64,000 bases of DNA, taken from positions 2,770,501 to 2,834,500 of the forward strand of contig NZ_RBXL01000001.1 in NCBI RefSeq assembly GCF_003634315.1, written 5' to 3'. This document shows positions 27,943-37,613 of the stretch, in pieces. The stretch's first letter is position 1. Every line of letters starts with the position of its first letter. Below the pieces are notes generated by a model. That model was not told where the DNA came from, ran no database searches, and saw nothing but the letters and a program-made list of their open reading frames with translations. The position numbers and the translations under genes were made by a program. The DNA comes from Thiocapsa rosea. GTDB taxonomy: Bacteria; Pseudomonadota; Gammaproteobacteria; Chromatiales; Chromatiaceae.

Positions 27943-28803
27943 GTGATTCGGTTCACGCTCGTCGTCGATGCAATTGTACGGCGCATTCGGGAGTCCGCTG
28001 CGGCCGCTGTGTTGTTGGCCGGAGTCACGGCGCTGTCCTGCGGCCCGGGCATGGCGCATGCCGAGGAGATCAAGATCGGCGGTACGGGGGGCGCGTTGGC
28101 AACAATGCGAATCCTGGGCGAGGCTTATTCAGCGGCGCATCCCGGCACCGAGATCACCGTGCTGCCGAGCCTGGGCAGCAGCGGCGGCATCAAGGCCATG
28201 CTGTCGGGCGTCATCCAGATTGCCGTCACAAGCCGGGCGCTGACCGACACTGAGATCAATGCGGGCGCGGTGCAAATTGCCTACGCTCGGACGCCGTTCG
28301 TCTTCGCCACCGCCTCTACGAACACGACGACGGGCCTGTCGTTGCAGGAGCTGGTCGAGATCTATGCCGGCAGGTCCGTCCATTGGCCCGACGGCACGCG
28401 CATTCGACTGGTGATGCGTCCGACCGGCGACTCCGACAGCGACATGATCAAAAGCATGTCGCCCGCCATGGACCTGGCGCTCTCGGGCGCGGAAACCCGT
28501 AAGGGGATGGCGTTCGCCGTCACCGACCAAGATGCCGCCGACAACCTCGAGAGGATCCCCGGTGCCCTTGGACCCTCCACGTTGGCTCAGATTCTCTCTG
28601 AAAAACGCGCGCTGAAGGCGCTGGAGCTGGACGATGTCGAGCCCAGCCCGACGACCATCGCCGACGGCAGCTATCCGTATTTCAAGACGCTGTTCATGGT
28701 GACCAGGTCCGACATCTCCCCCGCGCTGCGGCAGTTTATGGCGTTCGTGAGGTCCGCCGCCGGGGTCGAAATCTTGACGCGAACCGGGCACAGGGTGCAG
28801 TAG
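27943..28803 (+). CDS. PstS-like periplasmic substrate-binding protein
   Basis: A 286-residue exported protein of the PBP-like/PstS fold. A signal peptide (AAAAVLLAGVTALSCGPGMAHA) precedes EEIKIGGTGGALATMRILGEAY, the typical phosphate-binding opening, followed by LGSSGGIKAM and AVTSRALTD. No PstCAB genes adjoin; instead the stop is followed one base later by a membrane GGDEF-EAL gene, so it likely acts as a ligand sensor for it. Starts at GTG 27943 or GTG 27922 are both possible; an earlier ATG would read through repeat R8 and into gloB. Whether it binds phosphate or another anion is unknown. Confidence 0.8.
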   Translation: MIRFTLVVDAIVRRIRESAAAAVLLAGVTALSCGPGMAHAEEIKIGGTGGALATMRILGEAYSAAHPGTEITVLPSLGSSGGIKAMLSGVIQIAVTSRALTDTEINAGAVQIAYARTPFVFATASTNTTTGLSLQELVEIYAGRSVHWPDGTRIRLVMRPTGDSDSDMIKSMSPAMDLALSGAETRKGMAFAVTDQDAADNLERIPGALGPSTLAQILSEKRALKALELDDVEPSPTTIADGSYPYFKTLFMVTRSDISPALRQFMAFVRSAAGVEILTRTGHRVQ

Positions 28804-30678
28804 GTGGTCAGATTCGGGAATCCGAATGCACCGGTGGCGGCGGCACCTGTGGCGGCGGGTCAGGGTTTCCTGCGCCTGATCGACGTGCTCGGTCTGGTGC
28901 TGTCGGGGGCTATTGCGCTGCTTCTCCCCCTGGGCTACTTCACCGTCAGCTATACCGCGCTGGTCTCCACCCTGGAGGCCGAGACCATGATCAAGGCCGA
29001 GTTGATCGATCGTTTGATTAGTGTGGAGCCCTCGCTCTGGCAGTTCCAGGTTCATCGCCTGAATGAGATTATGGTCCGCTTTCCGACAACGCTCGAGACC
29101 GAGCGCGCCCTGATCCGCGACGTGACGGGTGTCGTCCTGGTCGATACGAAGGCGCCGCTTCCGGTGCCCGTGGTGCTGCGCGAGGCTCCGGTGTTCGACT
29201 CCGGGGTCCTTGCCGGTCGCATCGAGCTGCAGCGCTCGCTGCAGCCGGTGGCGATCAAGACCGCCTTGACCGGCCTTCTGGGGCTGCTGCTCGCCGGGTC
29301 GGTTTTCGGCATCATTCGAACGCTGCGCATTCGCGAGCACAGCATTATGGAAGCCCGTTACGAGGAGCAGGAGCGCGCGCATGTCACGCTGCAATCGATC
29401 GGCGATGCGGTCATCACGACCGACGGCAACGAGCGGATCGATTACCTCAACCCGGTGGCCGAATCGCTGGTGGGTTGGAGACTGGCGCAGGCGCGCGGAC
29501 AACGGTTGTCTCATGTGATGCCGTTGATCGACGAGCATACGCTGGAGCCTGCCCCCGACGCGTTGGGGCAGGCGTTGTGCGAAAACGACCGTTGGTCGCG
29601 TTCCAAGCCGGTCGCGCTCAGGCGACCCGATGGCTCGACGATCTCGATCGACGACAGCGCTGCACCCATTCGGGATCGGCGGGGCCAGGTGGTCGGGGGC
29701 GTGCTCGTGTTCCACGATGTGACGGTTGCGCGCAGCATTGCACAACGTATTCGCTGGGCAGCGACCCACGATGCGCTGACGGGGCTGGTGAATCGCCGAG
29801 AGTTTGAAAGCCGCGTGGAGGAGGCGCTCGCGACCGCCCGCAACTCCGACAAGCACCATACGCTCTGCTACCTTGACCTGGATCGCTTCAAGATCGTCAA
29901 CGACACGGCTGGGCACGCCGCCGGTGATGCCCTGCTGAAGGAGATCTCAGCGCTGTTGCAGGAGAAGCTGCGCGAGTCCGATACGCTGGCGCGGCTGGGG
30001 GGCGACGAGTTCGGTGTCCTGCTCGAGAGCTGCCCCCTCGATCGCGCCGAGTTGATCGCCGCCGACCTGCTGGCCGCCGTAAAGGGCTTTCGGCTGAACT
30101 GGGAAGGGCAGGTCTTTTCCGTCGGCATCAGCATCGGCTTGGTCGGCATCAGCGGGGGACAAGATACCCAGACGGAGGTGTTCAGCGCAGCCGACGCCGC
30201 CTGTTATGCCGCGAAGGAGCAGGGACGGAACCGAATCCATGTCTTTCGCCGGACCGACGCGGCGGTAGCCGAGCGCCGCCGGGAGATGGATTGGGCAGTC
30301 AAACTGTGTCGCGCGCTCGAAGAGGACCGTTTCGTGCTCTTCTATCAGTCCTACCGTGCATTGGCGACCGCAGATGCGCGCGCCGATGTCAAGCATATCG
30401 AGATCCTGTTGCGGTTGATCGACGAGGACGGCAGTCTGGTGCTGCCGGCAAATTTCTTGCCGACGGCAGAGCGCTACTCTTTGATTTCCGCGATCGACAA
30501 CTGGGTCATTGCGACGACGTGCTCGCGCTACGCCGACCTCGTCGCGCTCCTGGGCGCTCCTCTGACATGCGGCATCAACCTCTCCAGCACGTCGCTCAAT
30601 TCCGATGAGCTCCCCGGGTTTATCCGCGAGCAGGCGCGTCTCCATGGGCTCCCGCCGGGGCGCTCTGCTTCGAGATGA
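28804..30678 (+). CDS. Membrane PAS-GGDEF protein with truncated EAL domain (frameshifted)
   Basis: Putative diguanylate cyclase, 624 residues as read. It has two membrane helices (about 25-47 and 152-172) flanking a periplasmic segment that could contact the PstS-like protein, a PAS domain (about 190-310) and a GGDEF domain (about 320-485) with intact RLGGDEF (399-403) and an I-site RESD (390-393), so product-inhibited c-di-GMP synthesis is expected. An EAL domain begins near 495 with the signature reading EIL, but the frame ends early at SASR. The remaining EAL part is in another frame (30675-31139). Restoring one G in the GGGG run at about 30657-30660 would give PGALCFEMTETSVI. Starts with GTG directly after the upstream stop. 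Confidence 0.85.
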   Translation: MVRFGNPNAPVAAAPVAAGQGFLRLIDVLGLVLSGAIALLLPLGYFTVSYTALVSTLEAETMIKAELIDRLISVEPSLWQFQVHRLNEIMVRFPTTLETERALIRDVTGVVLVDTKAPLPVPVVLREAPVFDSGVLAGRIELQRSLQPVAIKTALTGLLGLLLAGSVFGIIRTLRIREHSIMEARYEEQERAHVTLQSIGDAVITTDGNERIDYLNPVAESLVGWRLAQARGQRLSHVMPLIDEHTLEPAPDALGQALCENDRWSRSKPVALRRPDGSTISIDDSAAPIRDRRGQVVGGVLVFHDVTVARSIAQRIRWAATHDALTGLVNRREFESRVEEALATARNSDKHHTLCYLDLDRFKIVNDTAGHAAGDALLKEISALLQEKLRESDTLARLGGDEFGVLLESCPLDRAELIAADLLAAVKGFRLNWEGQVFSVGISIGLVGISGGQDTQTEVFSAADAACYAAKEQGRNRIHVFRRTDAAVAERRREMDWAVKLCRALEEDRFVLFYQSYRALATADARADVKHIEILLRLIDEDGSLVLPANFLPTAERYSLISAIDNWVIATTCSRYADLVALLGAPLTCGINLSSTSLNSDELPGFIREQARLHGLPPGRSASR

Positions 30679-31139
30679 CCGAGACATCCGTCATCAACAA
30701 CCTTCGGCGTTCACGACAGTTCGTCGATCATCTAAAAGAGCTCGGGTTCTACTTCGCCCTCGATGATTTCGGCAGCGGCACGAGCGCGTTCGGATACCTG
30801 AAGAACCTGCCGGTGGACTACATCAAGATCGACGGCAGCTTCATGCAGGAGATCGAGAATGATTCGCTGAATCGCACCATGGTGGAGATGATCAACAGAG
30901 TCGGGCATCTCATGGGTGTGAAAACGGTTGGCGAGTCTGCCGAGACGGAACAGATCATCGCCGAACTCGAGTCGATCGGTGTCGACTTCGCGCAAGGTTA
31001 CGGGGCTGCGATGCCGCTGCCGCTTCCCGCGGCGGGTCAGCCGACGCCGAGGGGGACAACTCCCGCGGGACCTCACTCACGCGTGCAGGGTGTGCGGCCA
31101 GCGCCGCGGCCTGTTGACCCCGACAGCCGCGACTGTTAG
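30675..31139 (+). pseudogene. Frameshifted C-terminal part of the EAL domain
   Basis: Continuation of the GGDEF-EAL protein in the +2-shifted frame. It carries the phosphodiesterase segment MTETSVINN (ExTE region with the upstream Glu), LDDFGSGTSAFGYL, DYIKIDGSF and the AETEQ...FAQGYG end. With the upstream half this would make a full EAL domain; alone it lacks the N-terminal metal and substrate residues. It is either a mutation, a sequencing error in a homopolymer, or, less likely, a programmed frameshift. Confidence 0.8.
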
Positions 31140-31175
31140 AACCGCCGCGCGGTTCCCTCATCCACTGGTCCCTAG

Positions 31176-32699
31176 ATGGTCTTGCCCTCGCCACGTCTTG
31201 CCCCCCCTCTGCGGTCCTTGCTTGCTTGCGCAAGCGGCGCCCTCCTGGTGCTCGGATTTGCGCCCTTCGGTTGGTATCCGTTCGTCCTGATCGGACTCTT
31301 AGGGTTCTTGGTCGCCCTGAACGGCGCCTCGACTCGGCTCGGTTTTCTCGTGGGTTGGCTCTTCGGCGTCGGACTGATGGGCTTCGGGGTCTTCTGGATC
31401 CGGATCAGCTTGAACGAGTTCGGCAACATGGATGCCTGGGTCGCGCATCTGTTGACCGGGGTCTTCGTGGCGACGATCGCGCTCTTTTTCGGGCTCGTGG
31501 GTTGGCTGGTTCGGCGCCTGGATCGTGGACCGGCCTGGCGGGTTCCGCTCCTTCTGTTCCCGGGTCTTTATCTCTTGGTCGAGTGGCTGCGCGGCTGGTT
31601 GTTTACCGGTTTTCCCTGGCTGAGCTTGGGCTACACCCAGATCGACGGACCGCTCGGCGGTTTTGCCCCGATCCTCGGTGTGTACGGCGTCGGTCTGCTG
31701 ATTCTGCTGTCAGCCGGGTTGCTTTGGGGGCTCCTGCTCCGGTCCGGTCGGGGTCGCGTCGCGGCGGCTGCGGCGCTGGTCCTGATCTGGGGCGGGGGGC
31801 TGCTCCTGAAACAGGTCTCCTGGACCGCGCCGTCGGGGCCGGGCTTTCGCGCCGTGGTCGTGCAGGCGAGTATCCCGCAGGCGATGAAGTGGGATCCGGA
31901 TCTGCTCGTCTCGACCATGGAGATCTACTGGGAGCTGACCGAGCGAAATCTCGACGCCGAGTTGGTGGTCTGGCCCGAGACTGCCATCCCGGATTTTCTG
32001 CATCATGTGCGCGACGTCCTGATCGAGCCCATGGCCGCCCGCGCACGGGAGGAGGGGACCGAGATCGTGCTCGGCATCCCGGTCATGGAGTCGGACACCG
32101 GGCGCCACTTCAACGCCTTGCTGAGTCTCGGCAGCCGGGAGGACCTCTATGCCAAGCGGCATCTGGTGCCCTTCGGCGAGTTCATGCCGTTTAAGGCGTG
32201 GCTCGGGCCATTGGTGGATCTGTTCGAGGTCCCCATGTCCGACTTCAGTCGCGGCAGTGCCGAGCGTCCCTTGCTTGCGGTGGGCGATCGCCTGGCGGGT
32301 GTCTCTATCTGTTACGAAGACGCCTTCCCGGCGGAGGTCTCGCAGGCCCTGCCCGAGGCCGAGTTTCTGATCAACGTGAGCAACGATGCCTGGTTCGGCG
32401 ATTCGCTGGCGCCGCATCAGCATCTCGAAATGGCGCGGATGCGGGCGCTTGAGAACGGGCGCTACCTGTTGCGTGCCACGAACACCGGGATCTCGGCGAT
32501 CATCGACCAGCGCGGACGGGTGCTCGGAACGGTCCCCGCGTTCGTGCGCGGGGACTTTGCGACAGATGTTCGGCCCTATGCCGGCGCAACGCCCTATGTG
32601 CGGTTCGGCAATGGGCCGGCGATCGGGCTCGCAGCGGTCATGGTGCTGCTCGGTGCGGGCGTCGTACGCCGTGTGTCCTCGCGCTCGATCGGCAGGTGA
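31176..32699 (+). CDS. lnt: Apolipoprotein N-acyltransferase
   Basis: Adds the third acyl chain to bacterial lipoproteins in the inner membrane. The 507-residue protein has an N-terminal set of about six membrane helices (LLACASGALLVLGFAPFGWYPF and others), then a periplasmic nitrilase-type domain with Glu in VVWPETAIPDF, Lys in YAKRHLVPFGEFMPF and Cys in VSICYEDAFP, the catalytic triad, followed by NVSNDAWFG and a C-terminal helix. Length and order are canonical. ATG at 31176 follows a TAG. Usually it lies beside ybeX/corC; here it is alone. Confidence 0.96.
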   Translation: MVLPSPRLAPPLRSLLACASGALLVLGFAPFGWYPFVLIGLLGFLVALNGASTRLGFLVGWLFGVGLMGFGVFWIRISLNEFGNMDAWVAHLLTGVFVATIALFFGLVGWLVRRLDRGPAWRVPLLLFPGLYLLVEWLRGWLFTGFPWLSLGYTQIDGPLGGFAPILGVYGVGLLILLSAGLLWGLLLRSGRGRVAAAAALVLIWGGGLLLKQVSWTAPSGPGFRAVVVQASIPQAMKWDPDLLVSTMEIYWELTERNLDAELVVWPETAIPDFLHHVRDVLIEPMAARAREEGTEIVLGIPVMESDTGRHFNALLSLGSREDLYAKRHLVPFGEFMPFKAWLGPLVDLFEVPMSDFSRGSAERPLLAVGDRLAGVSICYEDAFPAEVSQALPEAEFLINVSNDAWFGDSLAPHQHLEMARMRALENGRYLLRATNTGISAIIDQRGRVLGTVPAFVRGDFATDVRPYAGATPYVRFGNGPAIGLAAVMVLLGAGVVRRVSSRSIGR

Positions 32700-32765
32700 T
32701 TGCGATGAAGGTTGCCGCAGCAGCGACATGGGCGGTTATGATTGAGTCAGGTATCGCCGAAGGAT

Positions 32766-33287
32766 ATGACCGTGCAGGCCTTGATCTTATTTTTCGTTGA
32801 GCTGTGTGCGTTGCGCAGAACCCCGCAGGATCTTCCGGCCTCGGAGGTCCTGCTCGCCGTCGTGGCGTTCGCGAGCCTCGTCGTCGGGGTGATGATCGGC
32901 CTCGTCGCCGATTTGTCTATCGGCGCGAGCGTCGCGCAGACCCTGTTCGAGCTTGCGGCGACGCTCGGAGCACTCTTTTTCGCCTTGCGCCTCATGCGTC
33001 TGGATGCGCGCTTCATCCAGTCCGCAACGGCGCTTCTGGGCAGCGGGGTGGTGATCGGCGTGATCGCGCTGATTCCGCTCAGCTTCAATCCGACCGGTTC
33101 GCAAGAGACCGATCTGGCCGCACTCGGCGCGCTCCTGCTTCTGGTGGTCTTTGTGTGGAGCGTGGTGGTGACCGGTCACATCCTGCGTCACACCTTTCAG
33201 ATTACGCTCGGTCAGGGTGCGGCGATTGCCGTGGCCTTCAAGGTCGGCGTCGTTCTATTGATGGGCATCGCCTTCGCGGGCACCTGA
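32766..33287 (+). CDS. Uncharacterised polytopic membrane protein
   Basis: A 173-residue protein with about five hydrophobic helices (EVLLAVVAFASLVVGVMIGLV, LFELAATLGALFFALRL, TALLGSGVVIGVIALIPL, LAALGALLLLVVFVWSVVVTGHI, AAIAVAFKVGVVLLMGIAF). Proteins of similar size and topology precede mpl in other gammaproteobacteria, but I cannot assign a function. ATG at 32766 with AAGGA upstream is preferred over a TTG at 32742. Confidence 0.7.
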   Translation: MTVQALILFFVELCALRRTPQDLPASEVLLAVVAFASLVVGVMIGLVADLSIGASVAQTLFELAATLGALFFALRLMRLDARFIQSATALLGSGVVIGVIALIPLSFNPTGSQETDLAALGALLLLVVFVWSVVVTGHILRHTFQITLGQGAAIAVAFKVGVVLLMGIAFAGT

Positions 33288-33325
33288 GGCGACCTGTCAG
33301 AAAGAAACTGAGCACCGGACCTGAT

Positions 33326-33381
<56 letters not shown>

Positions 33382-33447
33382 GCTCGAAGGGTATTCGCTT
33401 GAGTTGTGTTGATTGTTTTTGAACAGTTCCGAGGAGCCTGAACACCC

Positions 33448-34806
33448 ATGCATCTGCATATCCTGGGCATCTGCGGCACCTTCATGGGCGGCATTGCCCT
33501 TCTGGCGCGTGCGCTCGGTCACCGGGTCACGGGCTCGGATGCCAACGTCTATCCCCCGATGAGCACCCAGCTCGAGGCAGCGGGCATCGGGTTGATGGAG
33601 GGCTATGATCCGAGCCACCTCCAACCTGCGCCCGATGTGGTGGTGGTCGGCAACGCCATGAAACGGGGCATTCCGGCCGTCGAGGCGATGCTGGATCGCG
33701 GCCTGCGCTATTGCTCGGGTCCGGAATGGCTGCGCGAGAATCTGTTGGCCGATCGCTGGGTGCTGGCCGTTGCGGGCACGCACGGCAAAACGACGACCGC
33801 GAGCATGCTCGCCTGGGTCTTGGAGGACGCCGGTCTCGCGCCCGGCTTCCTGATCGGCGGCGTGCCGCTGGATTTCGGGCTGTCCGCGCGCCTGGGCTCC
33901 ACACCCTTTTTCGTGGTCGAGGCGGACGAGTACGACACCGCCTTCTTCGATAAGCGGTCCAAATTCGTCCACTATCGACCCATCACCCTGATTCTCAACA
34001 ATCTGGAGTTCGACCACGCCGATATCTTCGACGATCTCGGCCAGATCCAGCGCCAGTTCCATCATCTGGTACGTACCGTCCCGGGTCGCGGCCTGATCGT
34101 CCATCCGGGTGCCGAACCGGCGATCGATCAGGTGCTGGCGATGGGCTGTTGGACACCGCGCGAGTCCTTCGGCGAGGCGGGACAATGGACCGCGCGGCTG
34201 CTTTTGCCCGACGGCTCGCGCTTTGAAGTGCTGCTCGATGATCGCCCGCTGGGCGAGGTCGACTGGGGTCAGACGGGTCTGCACAACGTGCACAACGCGC
34301 TCGCTGTCTTGGCCGCGGCCAGACACGCGGGTGTCCCGGTCGGTGCCGGGATCGCCGCCCTGGGTCGGTTCAACGGGGTGAAGCGTCGCATGGAGCTGCG
34401 CGGCGAGGTCGCGGGTGTGTGCGTCTACGACGACTTCGCCCATCACCCGACGGCGATCCGGACCACTCTGGAAGGCTTGCGCCGTCGGGTCGGCGAGCAG
34501 CGCATCCTGGCCGTGCTCGAGCCGCGCTCCAACACCATGCGTCTGGGTGTCCACAATCGCGAGCTGGCCACCTCGCTCGATGCGGCCGATCGGGTATTTG
34601 TCTTCGCACCTGCTGATCTGGGTTGGGATGCCGCGGCCGTCTTCGCGGGGCTTGCGCAGCGTGCGGCGGTGCATGCCGATCTCGACGCTCTCGCCGCTGC
34701 GGTGGTTGCCGAGTGTCGTGCGGGCGATCAGGTGTTGGTCATGAGCAACGGCGGTTTCGGCGGAATCCACCAAAAGCTCCTGGACGGACTGGCGCGGGAG
34801 CGCTAA
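33448..34806 (+). CDS. mpl: UDP-N-acetylmuramate:L-alanyl-gamma-D-glutamyl-meso-diaminopimelate ligase
   Basis: Recycles murein tripeptide by joining it to UDP-MurNAc. The 452-residue Mur-ligase protein has the N-terminal Rossmann motif HILGICGTFMGG, ATP-binding GTHGKTTTASM, central metal/carbamate region with VVEADEYDTAFFDKRSKF and LNNLEFDHADIF, and C-terminal DDFAHHPTAI. These match Mpl more than MurC. The TAA stop (34804-34806) is the terminal TAA of repeat R9. Confidence 0.95.
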   Translation: MHLHILGICGTFMGGIALLARALGHRVTGSDANVYPPMSTQLEAAGIGLMEGYDPSHLQPAPDVVVVGNAMKRGIPAVEAMLDRGLRYCSGPEWLRENLLADRWVLAVAGTHGKTTTASMLAWVLEDAGLAPGFLIGGVPLDFGLSARLGSTPFFVVEADEYDTAFFDKRSKFVHYRPITLILNNLEFDHADIFDDLGQIQRQFHHLVRTVPGRGLIVHPGAEPAIDQVLAMGCWTPRESFGEAGQWTARLLLPDGSRFEVLLDDRPLGEVDWGQTGLHNVHNALAVLAAARHAGVPVGAGIAALGRFNGVKRRMELRGEVAGVCVYDDFAHHPTAIRTTLEGLRRRVGEQRILAVLEPRSNTMRLGVHNRELATSLDAADRVFVFAPADLGWDAAAVFAGLAQRAAVHADLDALAAAVVAECRAGDQVLVMSNGGFGGIHQKLLDGLARER

Positions 34807-34887
34807 ACCGCGTCCAGAGCGAAATGGGTGATTTTCACTTTGTGTTCGGCGTCGGAGGTTTCCTCGATCTCGGCGAGACGCGGTTTA
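34804..34887. repeat. Terminal-inverted-repeat element R9 (type B, reverse), 84 bp
   Basis: Ends TAAACCGCGTC/GACGCGGTTTA, perfect; its first TAA is the mpl stop. Core is type B reversed. A 10-nt AT-only linker joins R10. Confidence 0.93.
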
Positions 34888-34897
34888 AAATTTAATT

Positions 34898-34983
34898 TAA
34901 ACCGCGCCAGCTCCGACAGTCGTCGGAGCTGGCGCGGCCAAGCCATTCCAGCAAATGACGCATACCGCACCTGGCGCGGTTTA
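34898..34983. repeat. Terminal-inverted-repeat element R10 (type A-like, reverse), 86 bp
   Basis: Ends TAAACCGCGCC/GGCGCGGTTTA, perfect; includes an extra internal hairpin (AGCTCCGACAG/CGTCGGAGCT). Ends 18 nt before the ubiX start. Confidence 0.93.
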
Positions 34984-35001
34984 GGCACAGAGGGAACGCG
35001 C

Positions 35002-35625
35002 ATGTCCGAGCCGCTTCATGACTGGCCCAAGACCATCACGGTCGCCTTGACCGGGGCCTCCGGATCCCAGTACGGGCTGCGTCTGGTCGAGTGTCTGCTC
35101 GCCGCCGGGATGCGGGTCTATCTGTTGATCTCCCAAGCCGGCCAGGTCGTGCTCAAGATGGAGGCCGATCTGGAGGTGCCGGCCCGGCCCGCCGAGGCAG
35201 AGGCATTCTTCCTGGATTACTTCGATGCGCAACCGGGACAGTTGCGAGTCTTCGGTCGCCAGCAGTGGACCGCTCCGGTCGCGAGCGGCTCCAATCCACC
35301 CGACGCCATGGTCATCTGCCCCTGCACGACAGGCACGCTTGCGAGCATCGCTGCGGGTGTTTCGACCTCGCTCATCGATCGCGCAGCAGACGTCACCATG
35401 AAGGAGTCGCGCAAGCTGATCCTGGTGATCCGCGAGACACCCTTTACCGCCATCCATCTCGAAAACATGCTGCGTCTCGCGCGCGCCGGTGCGGTCATCA
35501 TGCCGGCCAATCCGGGGTTTTACTTCAAGCCTACGCGTGTCGAGCAGATCGTCGATTTCATGGTGGCCCGAATCCTGGACCATTTGGACGTGCCGCATCG
35601 GCTGATGGCGCGTTGGGGGGAGTAG
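35002..35625 (+). CDS. ubiX: Flavin prenyltransferase UbiX
   Basis: Makes prenylated FMN, the cofactor of the UbiD decarboxylase encoded at 58.2 kb, for ubiquinone synthesis. The 207-residue flavoprotein shows ALTGASGSQYGLRL near the N-terminus, MVICPCTTGTLASIAAG, DRAADVTMKE, LVIRETPF and IMPANPGFY, all UbiX/Pad1 signatures. The start at 35002 (MSEPLHDWP) lies after repeat R10; an ATG at 34828 would read through two repeats. Confidence 0.95.
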   Translation: MSEPLHDWPKTITVALTGASGSQYGLRLVECLLAAGMRVYLLISQAGQVVLKMEADLEVPARPAEAEAFFLDYFDAQPGQLRVFGRQQWTAPVASGSNPPDAMVICPCTTGTLASIAAGVSTSLIDRAADVTMKESRKLILVIRETPFTAIHLENMLRLARAGAVIMPANPGFYFKPTRVEQIVDFMVARILDHLDVPHRLMARWGE

Positions 35626-35679
35626 TGCCGGGTCGGCGGTATGAGCGTGCCGAGCATCGGGCCGGGTGTTATGGCTCGG

Positions 35680-36153
35680 TCAGCCGGTCGTTTCGGGATA
35701 GAAGTCGCGACTGAAGATCTGCCCACTTTGATAAGGACATTCGGCCGGAAAGGTCGTGGCCGGAAGTCCTGTCTCGTCGGCGGCGAGGTTGACTGCTTGG
35801 ACATAGGATTCCCCGATGGCATCCTCGAGCACGCGTTTCAGCCCCGGGTTTTTTTCCATCAGATATGACAGGGCAGCGCGTTGCTCGATGATGGTGTTGC
35901 GCCAGCTTCTGCCTTCGAAGTCCGCCCAGCGCTCGGACAGTCGGCTGTATTGGAATTGCCACTTGAGCAGATGCGCGAGCAGCACGCGCAGACGGTTGAC
36001 CAGCTCATGCCGCTGACTCCTGCCCATGTCGTCCAAGTCCTCGATCAAATGGTCAAGATCCAGCTCGGCGAATCGCCGCTGCCGCAGCAGAGCGGCCGTC
36101 TGGGCTGCCCAGGCTGGATAGTCCTGCTCGTACAGTCGGTCTAGGTCGGTCAT
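35680..36153 (-). CDS. DUF29 family protein
   Basis: A 157-residue soluble protein of the DUF29 family, common in cyanobacteria and purple sulfur bacteria. Family features are LYEQDYPAWAAQTAALL, FAELDLDHLIEDLDDMGRS, LVNRLRVLLAHLLKWQFQ and a downstream Arg-rich WRNTIIEQRAAL. Function is unknown. The start at 36153 (MTDLDRLYEQ) matches the usual N-terminus; 36201 is an alternative. It is convergent with ubiX. Confidence 0.85.
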   Translation of the reverse strand: MTDLDRLYEQDYPAWAAQTAALLRQRRFAELDLDHLIEDLDDMGRSQRHELVNRLRVLLAHLLKWQFQYSRLSERWADFEGRSWRNTIIEQRAALSYLMEKNPGLKRVLEDAIGESYVQAVNLAADETGLPATTFPAECPYQSGQIFSRDFYPETTG

Positions 36154-36260
36154 CGGAACACCGTCCTCTAATTGATCAATCGGCGGGCGTCGTTCAGACA
36201 CCCGCGCGCTTCTTCACTCTACTGATGGGCAGGTTATCTTTGAGCCGTTTCCAGGCTCCT

Positions 36261-36344
36261 TAAACCGCGCAGACTCCAACGGTTGTGAAGTCTGCCGGGG
36301 CCGATCCCATCCAAAACATCGCATATCGCGCTGGGCGCGGTTTA
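36261..36344. repeat. Terminal-inverted-repeat element R11 (type A, reverse), 84 bp
   Basis: Starts TAAACCGCGCA and ends GGCGCGGTTTA. Right-end TTA is the sucB stop codon. Core is type A reversed (CCGGGGCCGATCCCATCC). Confidence 0.92.
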
Positions 36345-37613
36345 GATCCTCAACAGCAACCGCGCCGGATCCTCCAACGTCTCCTTGATGCTGACCAGGA
36401 ACTGCACCGCCTCGCGTCCGTCGATGATCCGGTGGTCGTAGGTCAGGGCTAGATACATCATGGGTGCGATCTTGATCTCGCCCTTGTCTGCGATCGGGCG
36501 CTCCTGGATCTTGTGCATTCCCAGGATCGCGCTCTGCGGCGGGTTGAGGATGGGCGTGGAGAGCAGCGAGCCGAAGACCCCGCCGTTGGTGATCGAGAAG
36601 GTGCCGCCGGTGAGCTCTTCGTAGCTGAGGTTTCCGTTCTGCGCTTTTTCTCCGAAGGCGACGATGCCCTGCTCGACGTCGGCCATGCTGAGCTGGTCGC
36701 AGTTGCGCAGGATCGGCACGACCAGACCGCGCGGGGAGCTCACCGCGATGCCGATGTCGTAATAACCGTGATAGATGATGTCGTCCCCGTCGACCGAGGC
36801 GTTGATCACCGGGAAGCGTTGCAGGGCCTCCACGGCGGCCTTGACGAAGAAGGACATGAAGCCGAGCCGAACCCCGTGGGTCTTCTCGAACTGGTCTTTG
36901 TAGCGACTACGTAGTGCGAGAACGGCCTTGAGATCGACCTCGTTGAAGGTGGTCAACATGGCCGCGTTTTGCTGGGCCTGCACCAGGCGCTCGGCGACGC
37001 GTGCACGCAGGCGGGTCATGGCCACCCGCTGCTCGGGGCGGCCGGCCTCGCCGGTGAGGCTGGGGCTGGGCGCGGGCGCCGCGGGGGTCAGCTCCGGATC
37101 CTTTGCCGGAGCGGCCTGCTCGCGCTCGTCGAGATAGGCGATGACGTCGGCCTTGTGGATGCGCCCGTCGCGGCCCGTGCCCGGGATCGCGTGCGGGTCG
37201 AGATTCAGCTCCTTCACCAGGCGGCGTGCGGCGGGGGCGACCTGGGGCTCGGTGCCGGCCGGTGCGCTCTTCGCCGCAGGGCTCGGCGGCATGGGTTTGG
37301 CAGGCGTGGCGGTGGCAGGCGCGGCCTTGGCTGACGGCGGAGATGACTCGCGCGCCGACGGCGCTGCCCCGGCCTCGCTCGCCTCGATCAGTGCCAGCAC
37401 GGCATCGGACTGAACGACATCGCCCTCTTTGGCCATGATCTCGCCGAGGATACCGTCGATCGGCGAGGGGACCTCGAGCACGACCTTGTCGGTCTCCAGA
37501 TCGACCAGGTTCTCCTCGCGCTTGACCGAATCGCCCGGGCGTTTGTGCCAGGTCGCGACCGTGGCGTCGGCAACCGACTCGGGGAGGGCGGGGACACGGA
37601 CTTCACTGCTCAT
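36342..37613 (-). CDS. sucB: Dihydrolipoyllysine-residue succinyltransferase (2-oxoglutarate dehydrogenase E2)
   Basis: Core subunit of the 2-oxoglutarate dehydrogenase complex. The 423-residue protein has an N-terminal lipoyl domain with the lipoylated Lys in [11 protein letters not shown], an Ala/Pro-rich hinge, the E3-binding domain ([14 protein letters not shown]...[15 protein letters not shown]) and the acyltransferase domain ending with the catalytic [11 protein letters not shown]. Coupled to sucA by ATGA. Its TAA stop comes from repeat R11. The E3 gene and sucCD are not in the window. Confidence 0.97.
   Translation of the reverse strand: MSSEVRVPALPESVADATVATWHKRPGDSVKREENLVDLETDKVVLEVPSPIDGILGEIMAKEGDVVQSDAVLALIEASEAGAAPSARESSPPSAKAAPATATPAKPMPPSPAAKSAPAGTEPQVAPAARRLVKELNLDPHAIPGTGRDGRIHKADVIAYLDEREQAAPAKDPELTPAAPAPSPSLTGEAGRPEQRVAMTRLRARVAERLVQAQQNAAMLTTFNEVDLKAVLALRSRYKDQFEKTHGVRLGFMSFFVKAAVEALQRFPVINASVDGDDIIYHGYYDIGIAVSSPRGLVVPILRNCDQLSMADVEQGIVAFGEKAQNGNLSYEELTGGTFSITNGGVFGSLLSTPILNPPQSAILGMHKIQERPIADKGEIKIAPMMYLALTYDHRIIDGREAVQFLVSIKETLEDPARLLLRI

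Noticed and set aside
30640-30680. Programmed ribosomal frameshift in the GGDEF-EAL gene
   Set aside because: No slippery heptamer with a downstream structure was evident; a one-base loss in a G run is the simpler explanation.
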